A stretch of 64,000 nt of DNA, taken from Omphalotus guepiniiformis (Eukaryota; Basidiomycota; Agaricomycetes; Agaricales; Omphalotaceae). The stretch lies in the NCBI GenBank assembly GCA_028554645.1, contig JAQOOI010000072.1:434001-498000 (forward strand). The letters are read 5' to 3'. The notes under the pieces are model-generated. The model made no database searches. It was not told the origin of the DNA and worked only from the letters and a program-made list of their open reading frames with translations. Within the stretch, counting starts at the first letter, position 1, and each line of letters opens with the position of its first letter. A program made the position numbers and the translations under genes. Positions 1 through 11,877 of this stretch are shown one piece after another.

Positions 1-638
1 TGATATACGCGTCGTAATTTCTATCAGCCTCTTGATACAAAGGTTCCCAGTCATGGCACATCTGGTCAAAACCGTTGTACGTGAAAACCGAGCCTTGGAT
101 TTCAGTCCTCATATCCATCTGGCAAAGCATCGTCTGTCTGAGATAGTTCATGCAATGCTGAGCCAATGGTGAAGTACGATGGCTGCCTTCGTTCACATAC
201 GCCTCCTGCAAGATCTCGAGGCAACGCAGTTGATGAAACATCGCGACCGTGTGCGTGCTAACGTTACCGTCAGGCTCCGAGAGATGCACAATATGGCCAC
301 CTTTGGGCAACAGATGATTCCAAGCTTCAGCCCCCATTCTGTATCGGGACGAAGAAGGAATAATACGCATCGCGACGCGCTCCAACCTTGGAATTGACCA
401 TGTCAGACGTTGAGCTAGTTAAATGCGATTGAGTTTTGAGAATTCACGAGAGAGCACATGAAGGTGACTTACATTGGGCCATATATGCGCGTGGGTGTTG
501 GATAGAGCCCGTCAAGTACAAGACGGCGACGATCGTGAACAGCAGTGTGAGCGTAGCAATTGCAGCGGCTCGTACTTTGCCTTGTCCGAGTCGCGTTGAG
601 GTACCTCGAGCCCATGCAGGTTTCTGTTCAGTTGACAT
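1..638 (-). CDS. UstYa-like (DUF3328) membrane protein, 3' end cut by window edge
   Basis: Exon 1 runs 638-474 and exon 2 from 414 to beyond base 1, joined by a GTAAGT...TAG intron in phase 1. The protein starts with a short basic cytosolic tail, then one membrane span at about residues 25-43 (ATLTLLFTIVAVLYL). The lumenal part carries the two paired motifs of the UstYa/DUF3328 family: FHQLRC followed by QHCMNYLRQ, then C-H-D-W-E near the C terminus. Family members act as copper-dependent oxidases or cyclases in fungal peptide biosynthesis (ustiloxin, cyclochlorotine), mostly shown in ascomycetes. In this copy the first motif reads HQLRC rather than the usual HQLHC, so one expected metal-ligand His is Arg. 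It may therefore be inactive or altered. The stop codon is outside the window. The family call is firm; the function is open. Confidence 0.85.
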
Positions 639-1449
639 CTTGTCGAGCGAAAAAGATGGGTGGTATGCTCTGCTTCAGTCCGATTACTAGTATATACCCT
701 GATATACCTCGACTTTCCTTTGCGTTGTTGAATTTCTATCTTTATTTGGTCGAACTGAGCCCGACGTTGCCGCGATTCCAGGATTTCCATGATCAGTGGA
801 TGTATCGAACCGAGTCTCTTTCACTTGAAGATTGATATCTAATAGAAGAACAGCGACTTGATGCGTGTCAGGCTGCAATCCATGTAAATATATCAAGACG
901 AAGGAAGAAGGAAGATGAAACCATGTGTACTCGATGTGGTGAAATATCGTCCTAAGGTCTCACGGGCCTGAGTCCGGTCAGACGAGAAAAAGGGCGAGAG
1001 AATTCTACATTCCGAGAAGTATCTACGACACCTAAATATTGTAGCTACCAACTACGCAATGCTACGGAATCCGCTATCTAAGTGTACGCAGTTGGAGAAC
1101 AAGAGAAATAAGACATAGATGAATAAGTCAAGTAGAGAACAAGAAAGATAAATGAAATACTCGCAGTTATCAGCAACGTTGAGTAATTATGCTTACAGTA
1201 TGGCGGCGCCAGATATGGTAGTAACGATACAGCCTCCCGGCTTAGCCTCCGTGCGTAATATTGATGAACAACAGTGGGCGAGGGAAGATTCTGCGAGAGT
1301 GTTTGGGGTCCTGACGGCGCCTTTTCTTCTTGTTCGTGTCCACTTGCGGCACTAGCTGCCCAGAATATCATGGTTTGAAGCGCTGATATTAGAGTGTAAG
1401 TTCATCAGCTATTCGTGCTATCATCTTTCATCTCTTCTGACTGCTCAAT
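639..1449. other. Intergenic, divergent promoter region
   Basis: This is the spacer between the start of the minus-strand UstYa-like gene and the start of the plus-strand S9 peptidase. Several short ORFs occur on both strands, but none has splice signals, a family motif or a repeat-and-cut pattern like a secreted peptide precursor. It presumably holds both promoters. Confidence 0.5.
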
Positions 1450-3771
1450 ATGGTGAACAGCAGGATTGCGCCCTATGGAACCTGGGTCTCCCCTGTCACT
1501 GCTGAGGCAGTCGCAGCTCAAGTTTGTCTTACCATTCTCATTCACCTGGCGAAGTTTCAAGTCTCTTCTAGAGTTTCTCCGCAGGAATTGAAGACGTGAT
1601 TGTGGATCCTGTCACCTCCAAAGTCTACTTTGCTCAGAAGCGTCCTGAAGAAGGTGGTAGCACTCTGTTTCATGGTCTCGTGGAGAAAAGAATTCAGTGG
1701 TATGTTATAGGTGGTAGGTCTGCTATCGTCGATGCCGCTGATCGTCAAGATCTCTTTGACGGCTCTTGGGATGCTCGAACTCAAGTGCATGAATACGGAG
1801 GCGCAGCGGCTGTCGTGCACGCTGATATACTGTACTTTTCAAACATGTCGGACAGGCGAGTGTATAAATGCGTAAAAGGCGGAAAGCCTACAGCCATCAC
1901 TCCTGGTTAGTAGATCGTTTAACTCGAGTTAGTATACAAGGTCTGACCCACTAATGCCAGATAACCCTGTTCAGCGATTTGCAGATTTTGCAGTACACCC
2001 AAAGCATCCGGAACTGATCATATCGATTGTGGAAGACCATACCGATCCTCATCCTCGAAGGGTTCAAACCTATCTTGTCCTCATCAACACCTCCACTTCC
2101 ACTGTCACGAAGGTCATTCAAGGAGCTGACTATTACGCGTGTCCGAGGTTCAGCCCTAATGGTAGATACTTGCTTTGGCAGCAATGGTGAGTGCAAGTCC
2201 TTGTCTCTCCAGTTCAAAAGTTTAACGGTCTTCTAGGTTCTTTCCCGACATGCCTTTCCAGTCCGCTGAGATCAAGGTCGCACCTATCACCATCGCTTCT
2301 GATGAACAGAGTCTAGAAATTGGAGCGCCCGTTCATGTCGCGGGCAAGCCGAATGAGGTCGCTGCTCAAGATCCTAACTGGGCATCAGACGAATGTTTAT
2401 TCTTTACTTCAGACATTAGCGGCTTCCAGAATCCTTGGAAATTCACCTTCAAAGATGGCAATCTCGAGGCTGGTCAAGCGTCACCTTTACTCCCTAAACC
2501 GGTCGAGGAAGAATTTGGTCTTCCGCAGTGGTGGCTCTCCCGTCACGGCTCGGGAGCTATCAACAGCACTACCGTCGCGTTCATGTCAATGCGCAAAGGA
2601 CGTTCGGCTCTGTATTTGTGCGATATCTACACCGGGTCGTGTGTTGAGGTGAAAACACCATATGCACAGATCGAGTGGATGCATGGCGACGGAAAAAGCA
2701 AAGCCGTTATGCTAGGGCAGCCAGCGGATGCTGACGAGGTTTTAGTTGAGCTTACGCTCGATGCTAAGGGCGAACCGAAGCTTGTACCCCTCTCTCCGCC
2801 ACCAGAAGAAGGCGAAACTCTACCACTGTCTTTTGTCTCCCCTGGTGAATATCACGCTTTGACCTTGCCACCTGATGGTCACACATGTCATATCACTTAT
2901 TATGCACCCAAAAATCCCAATTACGATGGCGGTCTTCCTGGAGAGAAGCCCCCTATTGCGGTCAATATCCACGGTGGCCCGTGGTACATGGAATCTTCGA
3001 ACTTGAATTGGACGAAGCAATTCTATACCTCTCGTGGCTGGGCTCTGTAAGTGTTCTTCTTCCACTCCAGCTTCTTTCAGTTCTTGACTTTCCTATGATG
3101 ATTAGCGTCGATGTCAATTACGGAGGCTCCACTGGCTATGGACGAGCGTTCCGTGAAACTTTAGTTGGCAAATGGGGTTTACTTGACATTCGCGATGCGC
3201 ATCAGACTGTTCTGAAACTGGATGCGCTTGGTCTAGCTGATGCAAATCGCGCTGTGGTTTACGGAGGCTCAGCTGGTGGTTATTCTGTTCTGCAAATTGC
3301 CACGATGCTTCCTCGGGCATTTGCTGCCGGGTCGCCTCATTATGGTATCGGCGACATGCGGAAGCTGGACGAAATTTTGCACAAGTTCGAGTATTACCTA
3401 TGTGATCGACTGATGGGCGGTACTTGGGAGGAATGTGAGAGTGTGTGGAAGCAGCGTAGCCCAATTTATCATGTGGACAAAGTTGAGATGCCAATGCTGG
3501 TAAGTTGATAAATCGCAACATCTTCAATCTTCAGACTCTTTACTGATAAGATATCGTTGTTGAGATTTTACAGGGCAAGGATGACACAGTGATACCTCCG
3601 GAGCAAATGGTTGAAGTTGAGCAGACATTAAAGGCGAAAGGATGTAAGGTTGAGTTGATACTCTTCGATGGTGAGGGTCATGGCTGGCGAAAGGCATCCA
3701 CTGTCCGAACCGAGCTTGAACGATCTCTAACGTTCTTCAACGAGGTTCTAGGACTGACCAACAACCCGTAA
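1450..3771 (+). CDS. S9 family prolyl oligopeptidase / dipeptidyl-aminopeptidase-like
   Basis: Six exons (1450-1521, 1572-1905, 1961-2186, 2237-3046, 3106-3499, 3574-3771) join in frame to 677 residues. The N-terminal two thirds is the propeller part typical of S9 acylaminoacyl/dipeptidyl peptidases. The C-terminal alpha/beta hydrolase domain shows VDVNYGGSTGYGR, the nucleophile Ser in GGSAGG, the acid in GKDDTVIP and the His in GEGHGW, so the triad is complete and in the family order. The start is set by the MVNSRIAPYGTWVSPVTAE opening, which matches the usual S9 N terminus. There is no signal peptide, so it is probably a cytosolic peptidase trimming short peptides. It is divergent from the UstYa-like gene. 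It does not look like the POPB enzymes that cut cyclic-peptide precursors in Amanita and Galerina. Confidence 0.92.
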
Positions 3772-3878
3772 CGGCTCTAACCCGAGCTTGCAAATGAATG
3801 GTTCTTACGTGTACAATATATCACTACCATTGTAAAAGTACAGTTGTTCAGATGGAAACATTCAATTTACCCTACCAT

Positions 3879-5238
3879 TCACCAAAGTGGAGGAATAGAT
3901 GAAATACCGCAGCCCTTTGAACGCCAGCTGTCCTCTAAAACCAACAATGACTCAACAGTGTCTAGAATAGTCTATTGAACGGCAATGAAGCTTGTTCAAA
4001 TGCAACTGTGAAAGCAGAACACATACATACCTCTTTAACTGGACGGAAGTCTGTCTTCTTGAAACCAGTTTCTTGTTCAACCCTCTCATAATCAAATTCC
4101 ATGCTTGATGCACCATATTCCGGAAATGGACCTTGATTTAATCGAGGCTCTAATTCAGGCCCTTTCTCTTGAATGAATGCCAACGCCTTGACGAAGTCGA
4201 TCGTTTCTGGAGAGACACACACAAGTCGTCGTTTGCGACCAGATTGTGGTGGCATCACAGATGCGCTAAAGAGCGCTTTGACATGTAATTGCGCGAGATC
4301 TCTGACATCTATGCACCGAGGATGCATAGGAAAGTTACCTGATCTTGTAAGAAGATTGTATATCGCCAGATCAGTTGATAAAGCATCATAATCGGGGCGG
4401 TTGCCTTTTGTTGGGTTGAACAAGTAAGGACCATAAACGTAAGGCGGAAGAATGGCCCGAAAGTTGAGTGAGAGACTCGGATTATGATGAAACAAACCAA
4501 TGGAACCTACTGGTCGTAACATCAACGTTAGGGTGGCTATCAACGTACTCCCATACAGCCAGTTCTGCGTATTTCTTGGCCGCTGTGTATGTGACCATTC
4601 CATCAGTGGCTGACAATCCCTCGTCCTTGGTAATGGGATTCCAATCTGAATATCAGTTCGAAGATGATTAGATCAGTGCTTTGAGTTACTGTGCTGTACT
4701 TACGCTCGCCACGAACGACATTTCCAGGAATATCAGGTTTCCAGGCTACTCCAAGCGACGATGTAACTACAAATTTCTGCACACCAGCCTGTTGGGCTTG
4801 ACGGAGAATGTTGAGTGAACCTTCGATACAGACCTGTAGGAGCATTAGGCTCATTCTCAGATCTAACCATCTGAGACGCTCATTGTACCTTGAACATCTC
4901 CTCTGGAGACTCCCGTTCAGGTAAAGGTGAAGCTACGTGGATGACTCCGTAAATCCCGCTGAAAAGCGATACAGGAAACGTATCAGTAGATAGATCTTGC
5001 ATTGGAACAACCTCAAAGGAGGATCCGTATTGTTTGAAATAGGATTTTAGCATTTCTAATTTCGATTCTCTTGATAAGGCTCTGACACGTTGACCGAGTT
5101 CCAGCAAGTATTTGGCGACATGACTGCCGATGAAGCCTGACACACCGGTGAGCTGATACAGCACCTTCAAATCTCAGTGAATTGCTACCATGCTCAAAGT
5201 GAAGTACCGACCAGTACTGTAGTCGATTCCTCTGACAT
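3879..5238 (-). CDS. Extended SDR / NAD(P)-dependent epimerase-reductase (dihydroflavonol-reductase-like)
   Basis: Exons on the minus strand are 5238-5212, 5152-4889, 4833-4704, 4645-4511, 4455-4027 and 3961-3879, about 355 residues. The N terminus has the Rossmann motif TGVSGFIGSH. VVTSSLGVAW supplies the catalytic Ser region and YTAAKKYAE the Tyr-x-x-x-Lys pair, followed by ILPPYVYGP as in fungal dihydroflavonol-4-reductase-like or ketoreductase-type extended SDRs. It probably reduces a carbonyl with NADPH in the cytosol; the substrate cannot be read. The intron between VDVTT and ILPP is odd. The donor GTAGGT at 4510 is good, but the only acceptor that keeps frame at normal length (55 nt) ends in GG, while the AG alternative needs a 31-nt intron. 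This could be a non-canonical site, a sequence error or a mutation. Exon 1 is short and less certain. Confidence 0.82.
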
Positions 5239-6168
5239 TCAGCCAAGACGATGAGTGTATAAGCAGAGGGATGTACTTGACTCCCACGGTGTGGAAGAGC
5301 CACCTGGCCTACACGTCGTCCTTAATCTTCCACTTCATTTTGTTACTAAATTGATATTCCTATAGAATTATGCTTCAAGTCTACATATCCATCTTATCGT
5401 GATCTCTCTCTTCACGCTTCTTTTCGATATATAAATTCCAATTTCTCCAAAATCGTCTATTATTTCTTCTGTACTTACGCTCTTCCTTATCTGAATCTGT
5501 CGACATCCGCGCCACCGAACCAGACGCAGTACCCCACCTTGGGAAAGTGGAGCCGGGGACTGGTCATCCTCTGGTGCTTGCGCTGGGGATTCGAGTCTGG
5601 TGGGCAGCCGGTGTAGACACGACGAGGAGATGTGAGCATCCGTTGGGAATCACCCACAAGACATGTGACCGCGTACTTACCATTTTCATTCGTTCTCGCG
5701 CTTGTCGTCTGTCAGTTTGTACTTACACCATCCTCTCGACATCGATACGCCTAGGCTGTCGTACTCGACCTTTCTCCCCTACCTCCTTCTCCGGGTATTC
5801 TACCTGATTCTTCCACAACGGTCTCGTTCTTGCACTCTTTCCAATCTGCGCAAAGCAGCAGCAGGATGAGCAAGTGAAACTTCTTAACATAATAACTCTG
5901 TACTTCGACCTCCGACCTGCATTCTTGTCTTCTAACACGTATACAACACTACCCCCATACAAACCATCAAGTGGAACTATCAACAAGTATCCGACTGCAG
6001 GCACTGCAAGTCTAAGGAAAGGGATCAATTGAGGCAATAGAACATGAATTGTATTGATGCCTTGATGAGTGTTTTCATAATCCGCCGGTTTAATAGTAAG
6101 TGGTATAAATCCGTAACATACAACATTAGATAGGTAACATATCATACAAAAATGAAAACTCTTCTCTA
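5239..6168. other. Gap with unassigned minus-strand splice-like signals
   Basis: This lies between the SDR start and the stop of the Zn2Cys6 gene. On the minus strand there are three strong GTAAGT donors (near 5479, 5678 and 5730) and an open frame at about 5723-6172 with basic stretches. I could not join exons into a recognisable protein. A small minus-strand gene is possible but not shown. Confidence 0.3.
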
Positions 6169-9100
6169 TCACTGACTCGGGAACCCATTAAAACGCAACA
6201 ACTCATCAACATTCGTCATATATTCTTCCCAATCTCCACCACCACCACTCCTAAGTACGCCGGTATCGTTGAGCTACAAACGAGTACACCCACGCAAATC
6301 GTATATCACTCACCCATGATGATTGACAACACCAGTACCATTCATCGAAGCGCGTAATCCCTCCCCACCAAACATCATTGACATCCCGCTTGTTAGATCG
6401 AGATTATCTAGAACTACTTGGTCTGAAGACGTCGATATAGATGTAGGGTCAGTTTCAAAAACATGGTATTGGTATTGTGGAACTGACTAACCGTTACCTG
6501 CTCTCTGAGAGGCCATCGAACCAAATCCCATCTGTCCTGGACCAGAGGTAGACCCGGACCCGGTAGACCCGGACCCGAATGCTGACGATCCGTCATTGGA
6601 GGGAAACGTACTCCAGCTAGAAAACTGCAACGGGGGGTCATGCGCATACGGAAGAAAGTTTGGCGTGAAAAGATCGTGGGCATAGGACGAATACATCGTA
6701 GGATTAGCATTGAGGTTCTCTTGATTGGTCTCGGTTTGACCTGAATTGAAGGCGCGAGATGTTGATGTACTACCGGCTTCCATGGACGTTTGTGAAACGG
6801 ATTGGTCGTTGTTCTTCCTCTTCTCCGACGATCTGAGAGTGGGTGCAATCTCCCCGAATTCATTGATTTCCATTACCTTGCTGAGGATGTCGCAGTATCG
6901 ACGAGACGAAGTTAATAGTGGTTCAAAGGGTATTTCATGAGAGAACATACCAGTATCGACCAGAGGACTGAGACCTAAACAATATCAAAACAAGCATCAT
7001 GTATCCCCTTCACGCCACAGACCGAAGACCTTACTTACACTGGCTCAAATTCACGTAAAGACTCCAGACAAACCTGTATATACTTCATCTCCTTCTTCAC
7101 ATCCACATTCGCATTCGTCCCCTTCGCCCTACTAACATACACCAACAACACGATTATAGAGCTAAACGCAGCATTCTACAGCAACCAAGAACAGAACAAT
7201 CATCTTAGATATCTTGGCACCCCCTCATAGGTAAGGCGTAAACTCACGATAACATTAGGCAAAGTCACAGTCCCACGAGCCTTGGCCGCTTCTATCACAC
7301 GAGAACACGCTCGAGCGGCATTAGCGCATATCGCGAGTGAAGGAACGTTAGTGCAGATCGGTGTTTCATCTGGTCGAGGAATAAAAAGACGATGTACGTG
7401 GATTTGAAGCCAGTAGTAATTGCAGTTCAATGCTACGGATTGCTGGAAGTATAACCCGTTTTCGCGGTCCGGGTCCCATTTCACTGGGTACATAAACGAA
7501 GAAGGGATGATTGAGACGGGGGAATGAAGTAAAGAGGCGGACGACGGACGTACAGTGATCAGGGACAGAATCAAACCATTTGTTCAAGGCGGAGTTAATC
7601 TCGACTAATGCCTTTTGATTTCGTTCTGTACTTGAGACACCTGGTTGATCGCGTATAGAATACTACATACATCGGGTTAGAAAGCCAAATGATAACAACT
7701 CGAGAGTAGACAACGCACGACAGTCCGCTGAGCAAACGATAACACGTCAAAGAGCTTTAACATGTGTATCCAGTACATGCATGCCGCTGGTTTTCCTGGA
7801 GGCTGCTTGAATGCCCGTTCGGGATCTGGATGCTCCCAGTATTCGTCGTCGCATTCAATTGGAAGATCCAAATCAAATCTGATTACATAACATCAATGTA
7901 CTAAAAAGGGTTTGAGCAAATTGCAAACTACTTACTCGTCTGACCTCGTCACACTCGGTCGACCCAAACCCGTACTAGTAAATGTGTCCATCGCCACTAA
8001 AATCCAAAAAGCACGCTTCCACAGTTCCCCCTCGATAGTCGGTTTCCCCTTTCTTTTTCGATGTGCACCAACGTCCTGCGCGAGACGAATGGCAATGGCA
8101 GTAAGTACCCAACCTGCATCTGGCGTTGACGTCGCTGCTAAAAACGCGATACAAAGCTAGGATCCCACATCGAATAAGAAGAACATTCACGCGCTCGATT
8201 GGGGTATCTTGACTTACGATGTATTTCTGTACGAGTAATAATGACGGAGGCTCGAAAAACGACGAAGGGAACAATGTTAGTTGTCTGTACCACCTCCATC
8301 CGGAACTTTGTACGAAGTCTGTCCCATCCCATAGGTTCCTTTTATCCGAAGAGCGCCTCGACGCCACAGCGCATACTGCCAGGAGAGTTTCACCGAATTG
8401 TCTGTCGTGGAGGTGTCGGCGCTCTGCGACGCATCGTTCAAAGGACGGTCGGTGGAAGAGAGGGATGAAGAGGTTTGTATGCATGAAGAAAAGCTGGACT
8501 AGGTGTAGGAGGAGGTCATCTGGAGGGAAGATGAGAGGTGGGAGGGTTGGTTCAGGGAGGACTTGCCACTATGAAGAAGTATGTGGGAAGAAGTTAAATC
8601 CCTTTGCTCTGCAATCAAAGCAAAATGGGCCTCACCGGATAAATGTTCCAAAATTGCGGCCTCTTCCAATCTTCACTTGCTTTCTCCAAATCCGGATCTT
8701 CGTCTCCGAGTAACCCATCCTCATCCTCCTCTTTCTTGATATCCATAGCGGTCTGCACGAGCATCAAAGGATTTGATTTACCAAAATGCCTCCCCTTCGC
8801 TTGTGAGAGACTGAGTTGTTTCATTCGCTGCGACAAAACGTCCGTGTGGGATGATGATTCTTCTCTGGAGTCATCTGTGAGTTTTGGGCTTCGGGGTGAG
8901 GGGTTGTTTGGAGTGAGAGGTTCGAAGGGTGAGCTAGAGTCGTCGCGGTGTTGTTGTTGTTGTTCACTTAGGTTATCTGGGGTGCTGCTACTCGTCGACA
9001 AAGTATCGGAGGATTTCCCAGCTTTTGCAAGTGCGTTTAGTTTGTTCTCTAGGTTCCTTATATGTCGCGCTAGATCCTCTATAATCCTCTTTACTTCTTC

Positions 9101-9670
9101 CGTGTCGTCTGGGATAGCGTATGGTGCGAGAGGTGATAGAATATCAGAAACTAGAGATTGGATCGTTTGTCGGTGAACTCGATGAACTCGGCTGTTTGTA
9201 GTAAATGTGTCGCGTTAACTTGATGTCGTGAAATACGAAAAAAATGGCTGATGGAGGCTGGACGAACCCTTTCGGTGGACCTCGTTTCTAGTCCAATCCA
9301 TGATTGTAGTTGGGTAAGCGGCGTATTCAAGGAGGTGAAGAGGACCCATTACATACCTTTGTTTCCGAATTATGACTACATTCTATCTTCGACAATAAAC
9401 ATCGAGAGCACACATTATTAGGCATCTCAGCACTATCACCTACACGAAGGATCAAACGAATTCGTCTCGCTCAGGTAGAATGTAGAAAGCGGCCATACAT
9501 CGTACTGCAACGCCAACAAAGAATCGTTTTAGTCGTAAACTTGAGCAGCAATGAAGACCCGACCCACTTTTTCTCCTACGACATCCATCGCACGAATTTT
9601 GAAGACGCCGTCTTTTGTTAGCTGCCGATGAATCCGACGAAAAGTTGAACTGGTTGATGCTGCTTAGCAT
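6169..9670 (-). CDS. Zn(II)2Cys6 transcription factor with fungal-specific TF domain
   Basis: Fifteen exons join in frame to 859 residues: 9670-9568, 9504-9499, 9439-9357, 9287-9268, 9191-8636, 8568-8218, 8156-7936, 7878-7719, 7662-7554, 7483-7248, 7175-7039, 6974-6951, 6880-6498, 6422-6314, 6250-6169. The DNA-binding cluster at residues about 29-59 reads CDGC-RRRKIR-C, then CSRC and a last Cys in IECSH. The third Cys depends on the 6-nt second exon. KRGPPKG follows, then a coil-like stretch, an acidic linker and a fungal_trans domain with FWNIYP, FIPLFHRPSFE, RLAQDVGAHR and ECDDEYWEHPDPE. The C terminus has the usual WEEYMTNVDELL. It is a nuclear regulator of unknown targets. Its 5' end lies about 280 bases from the stop of the AA9 gene, on the same strand. 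Confidence 0.93.
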
Positions 9671-9950
9671 ATTGGTGGTGGTCGTTCGAGCATAAGGTAT
9701 TCAACGCCGAGACAGTGGTAGACACAAGGTAGACATCAATATTGTGGTAGACATCAAGGAGATAAGACTGCCGTGTTGCCGCGTAACATGCATAGCGCCG
9801 AGTCCCGACTTAGTCTTTCGGTGACACCGTCCGTCAGTGAGATGCGCAGCAGCGTGTACGTGTAGTTCAAGCGTATAGATACAAAGGGGCCTCGACATAA
9901 ATACATATAGGAAAAAGAATACACCTTCCATTGAAACCCTGCTTCAATGC

Positions 9951-11070
9951 TCAAAAGAATCGCTTCTTCGTACCCAGAATTATATCCCTCATCACATCAC
10001 TCATACCTATGTGTCTCCTTCGACTCTTACGTACCCTCACCGCATCAGCGTTGGTCGAGGGTAAGACTATACGTCTCTGTAACCTGCATACACCGGTAGA
10101 ACCAGTAGATTGCGAACCGGAAGCAGAGGAGGTAGAAGTGGACCCAGAGGACGATCCTGAACTGGAGTTGGAAGACCCCCCAGAGTTACCGGAGATAAAA
10201 CTCGCAATGGGGGGTCCGGGGAATGTATAAGACGCCGACGGGTCATAAACCTATTATTCAATTCAACAAGGAAGGCTCGCAATTTCAGCGACGCCGTAGA
10301 AAATTGAAAGTAACGAGAAACTCACGTTAGGATCATGTATCCCTGGATCCGTATCACTATACGCCCCGGGTAAAAGCACCAAGTCACTATCATCCGGCTT
10401 CCCACTCTGACTACCTCCAACTGTCAATTGTATACAGGCGGGGTAAAACTCAGCACCACCCTCTGATACGGCATTTTGAAGCGCAATGAGTTCGTGTCGG
10501 ATGATGTAGTTTCCCGGTGCGAGGTTCGATGGGAGAGTGACGGTCGCTACACCTCCTGTTGTCAGCGCAGCTTGCGCCCAAGGACCGCCGGTGGATGTGC
10601 GTCCGATTTGAGCGATTTTAAACCATTTGGAGGAGGAAGAGTTGTATTGGGCGCATGAGGAGCTCCCGCAGGAAGTTAGGTATGTGAGCATGGGTCCAGT
10701 ATTGTGTGGCCACTGTGGAATTGCAACGTTAGATGAGGGTGTGGGTTAGGAAATGGGATAGTAAAGCCACGTTGTTGCCACCTCCTCCGACCCATTTGAA
10801 TTCAAAGGTATCTCCAGGATTAGCATTCGCTACGTCGTCTGCGAATTGAGCGTCGAGGCCGCAATTTAGAAAAGGGTTTTCGGCAGGTTGAACGGGGCCT
10901 ATGTCGCTGACTTGACGGATGACGCTGGAAGTAGGTTTGGCACCGGGGACGTTTCCTGAATATGATTGACCGTTGATGGTCACCCCGGCGAGATAACCGT
11001 GGGCAGAGACGAGTGTTGTAAGGTGAAAGAGAAGGAACGAAAGCAAGAGTATCGAAAATCTTTCTCTCAT
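9951..11070 (-). CDS. AA9 lytic polysaccharide monooxygenase (former GH61)
   Basis: Three exons (11070-10771, 10712-10326, 10250-9951) join to 328 residues. A signal peptide (about residues 1-23, hydrophobic core SILLLSFLLFHLTTLV) ends in VSA before HGYL, so the mature protein starts with His, the first ligand of the copper histidine brace. The second His lies in NWPHNTGPML and the axial Tyr in EFYPACIQL, both at the AA9 positions. The enzyme oxidatively cleaves cellulose or other beta-glucans outside the cell using an electron donor and peroxide or oxygen. After the catalytic domain comes a Ser/Gly-rich linker and a basic tail with KSRRRHIG. No CBM1 and no clear GPI signal are seen. It is tandem with the Zn2Cys6 regulator downstream. 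Confidence 0.95.
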
Positions 11071-11877
11071 TATTATCGAAAGAGGACGGGTGTAGAAGAG
11101 AAAGAAGAACGGTCCACCTTGCGGTCACGGTGAGGATCGTAGTTCATCGCAGAATCACATAGCCCCACGTTAATTTTGAACTGCACGTTGAGCGCGTGAG
11201 TACATAGTATCTATCTCGCATCGATCCGAAATTTGCTGCAGACTTTGAAGTTTACTTGATTATCTGTATGAAGACATGAAAATAGATGAAGAAAAAGAGT
11301 TCATCAAAACACGTTTTGCAGCGCCTTGGCCTGCACCAATCATCATCGGCACCGCCAACAGGTCTTTTAAAACTTTCTCTGACAATGACACTTGTCTCTA
11401 TGTATTACAATGCTCTGCTGCAAAGATCAAAACAAACAGTGAATTTAGGTGGCGACATGGGAAGAAAGAAATACGTGGAATTCTAAAAATCAACTAGCCC
11501 GTGTCTCTCGCTACTCCTCAATTGGATTCAAGTCTATTCAAGAACTAGTACGCCCCCTATTCCATCAGGTGTTTATCAGATTTTAATGATTCGTAGTCTA
11601 ATTAAACTTATTCTCTATCATAATGCGAAGATCGGTATAGGCCAGAGCTCAATTCACAATGGAAAAAGGCAGTACTATATGATAGATGATAGATAGGACA
11701 AGAAATAAAGGCTCCGGCGTGTCGTGTCGTAAGTGTCAATCTTTGCGTCCCTTTTTCAGTTTGGCTCAAGTACATATATGCGCTTAATGTCATTCTCTAG
11801 GCTGCAACCACGTTCCTTCGTTTCTATTGTTCTCTCTCGAGTCTGTAACTTGCTGAGGGAAGGTCTTTCTTCCAGCG
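11071..11877. other. Intergenic, divergent promoters
   Basis: This is the spacer between the AA9 start (minus strand) and the next plus-strand gene. Only short overlapping ORFs without domains or splice signals are present. I see no RNA gene or repeat. Confidence 0.5.

Noticed and set aside
1078..1371. 97-codon minus-strand ORF
   Set aside because: No splice signals, no family motif, and it lies in the upstream region of two divergent genes; it looks like chance.
1450..3771. S9 peptidase as a POPB-type macrocyclase
   Set aside because: Motif context and N terminus fit dipeptidyl-aminopeptidase-like S9 enzymes. No precursor peptide is nearby.
5588..5597. GATTCGAGTC, like a tRNA B-box
   Set aside because: No matching T-stem, A-box or acceptor stem can be folded on either strand around it.
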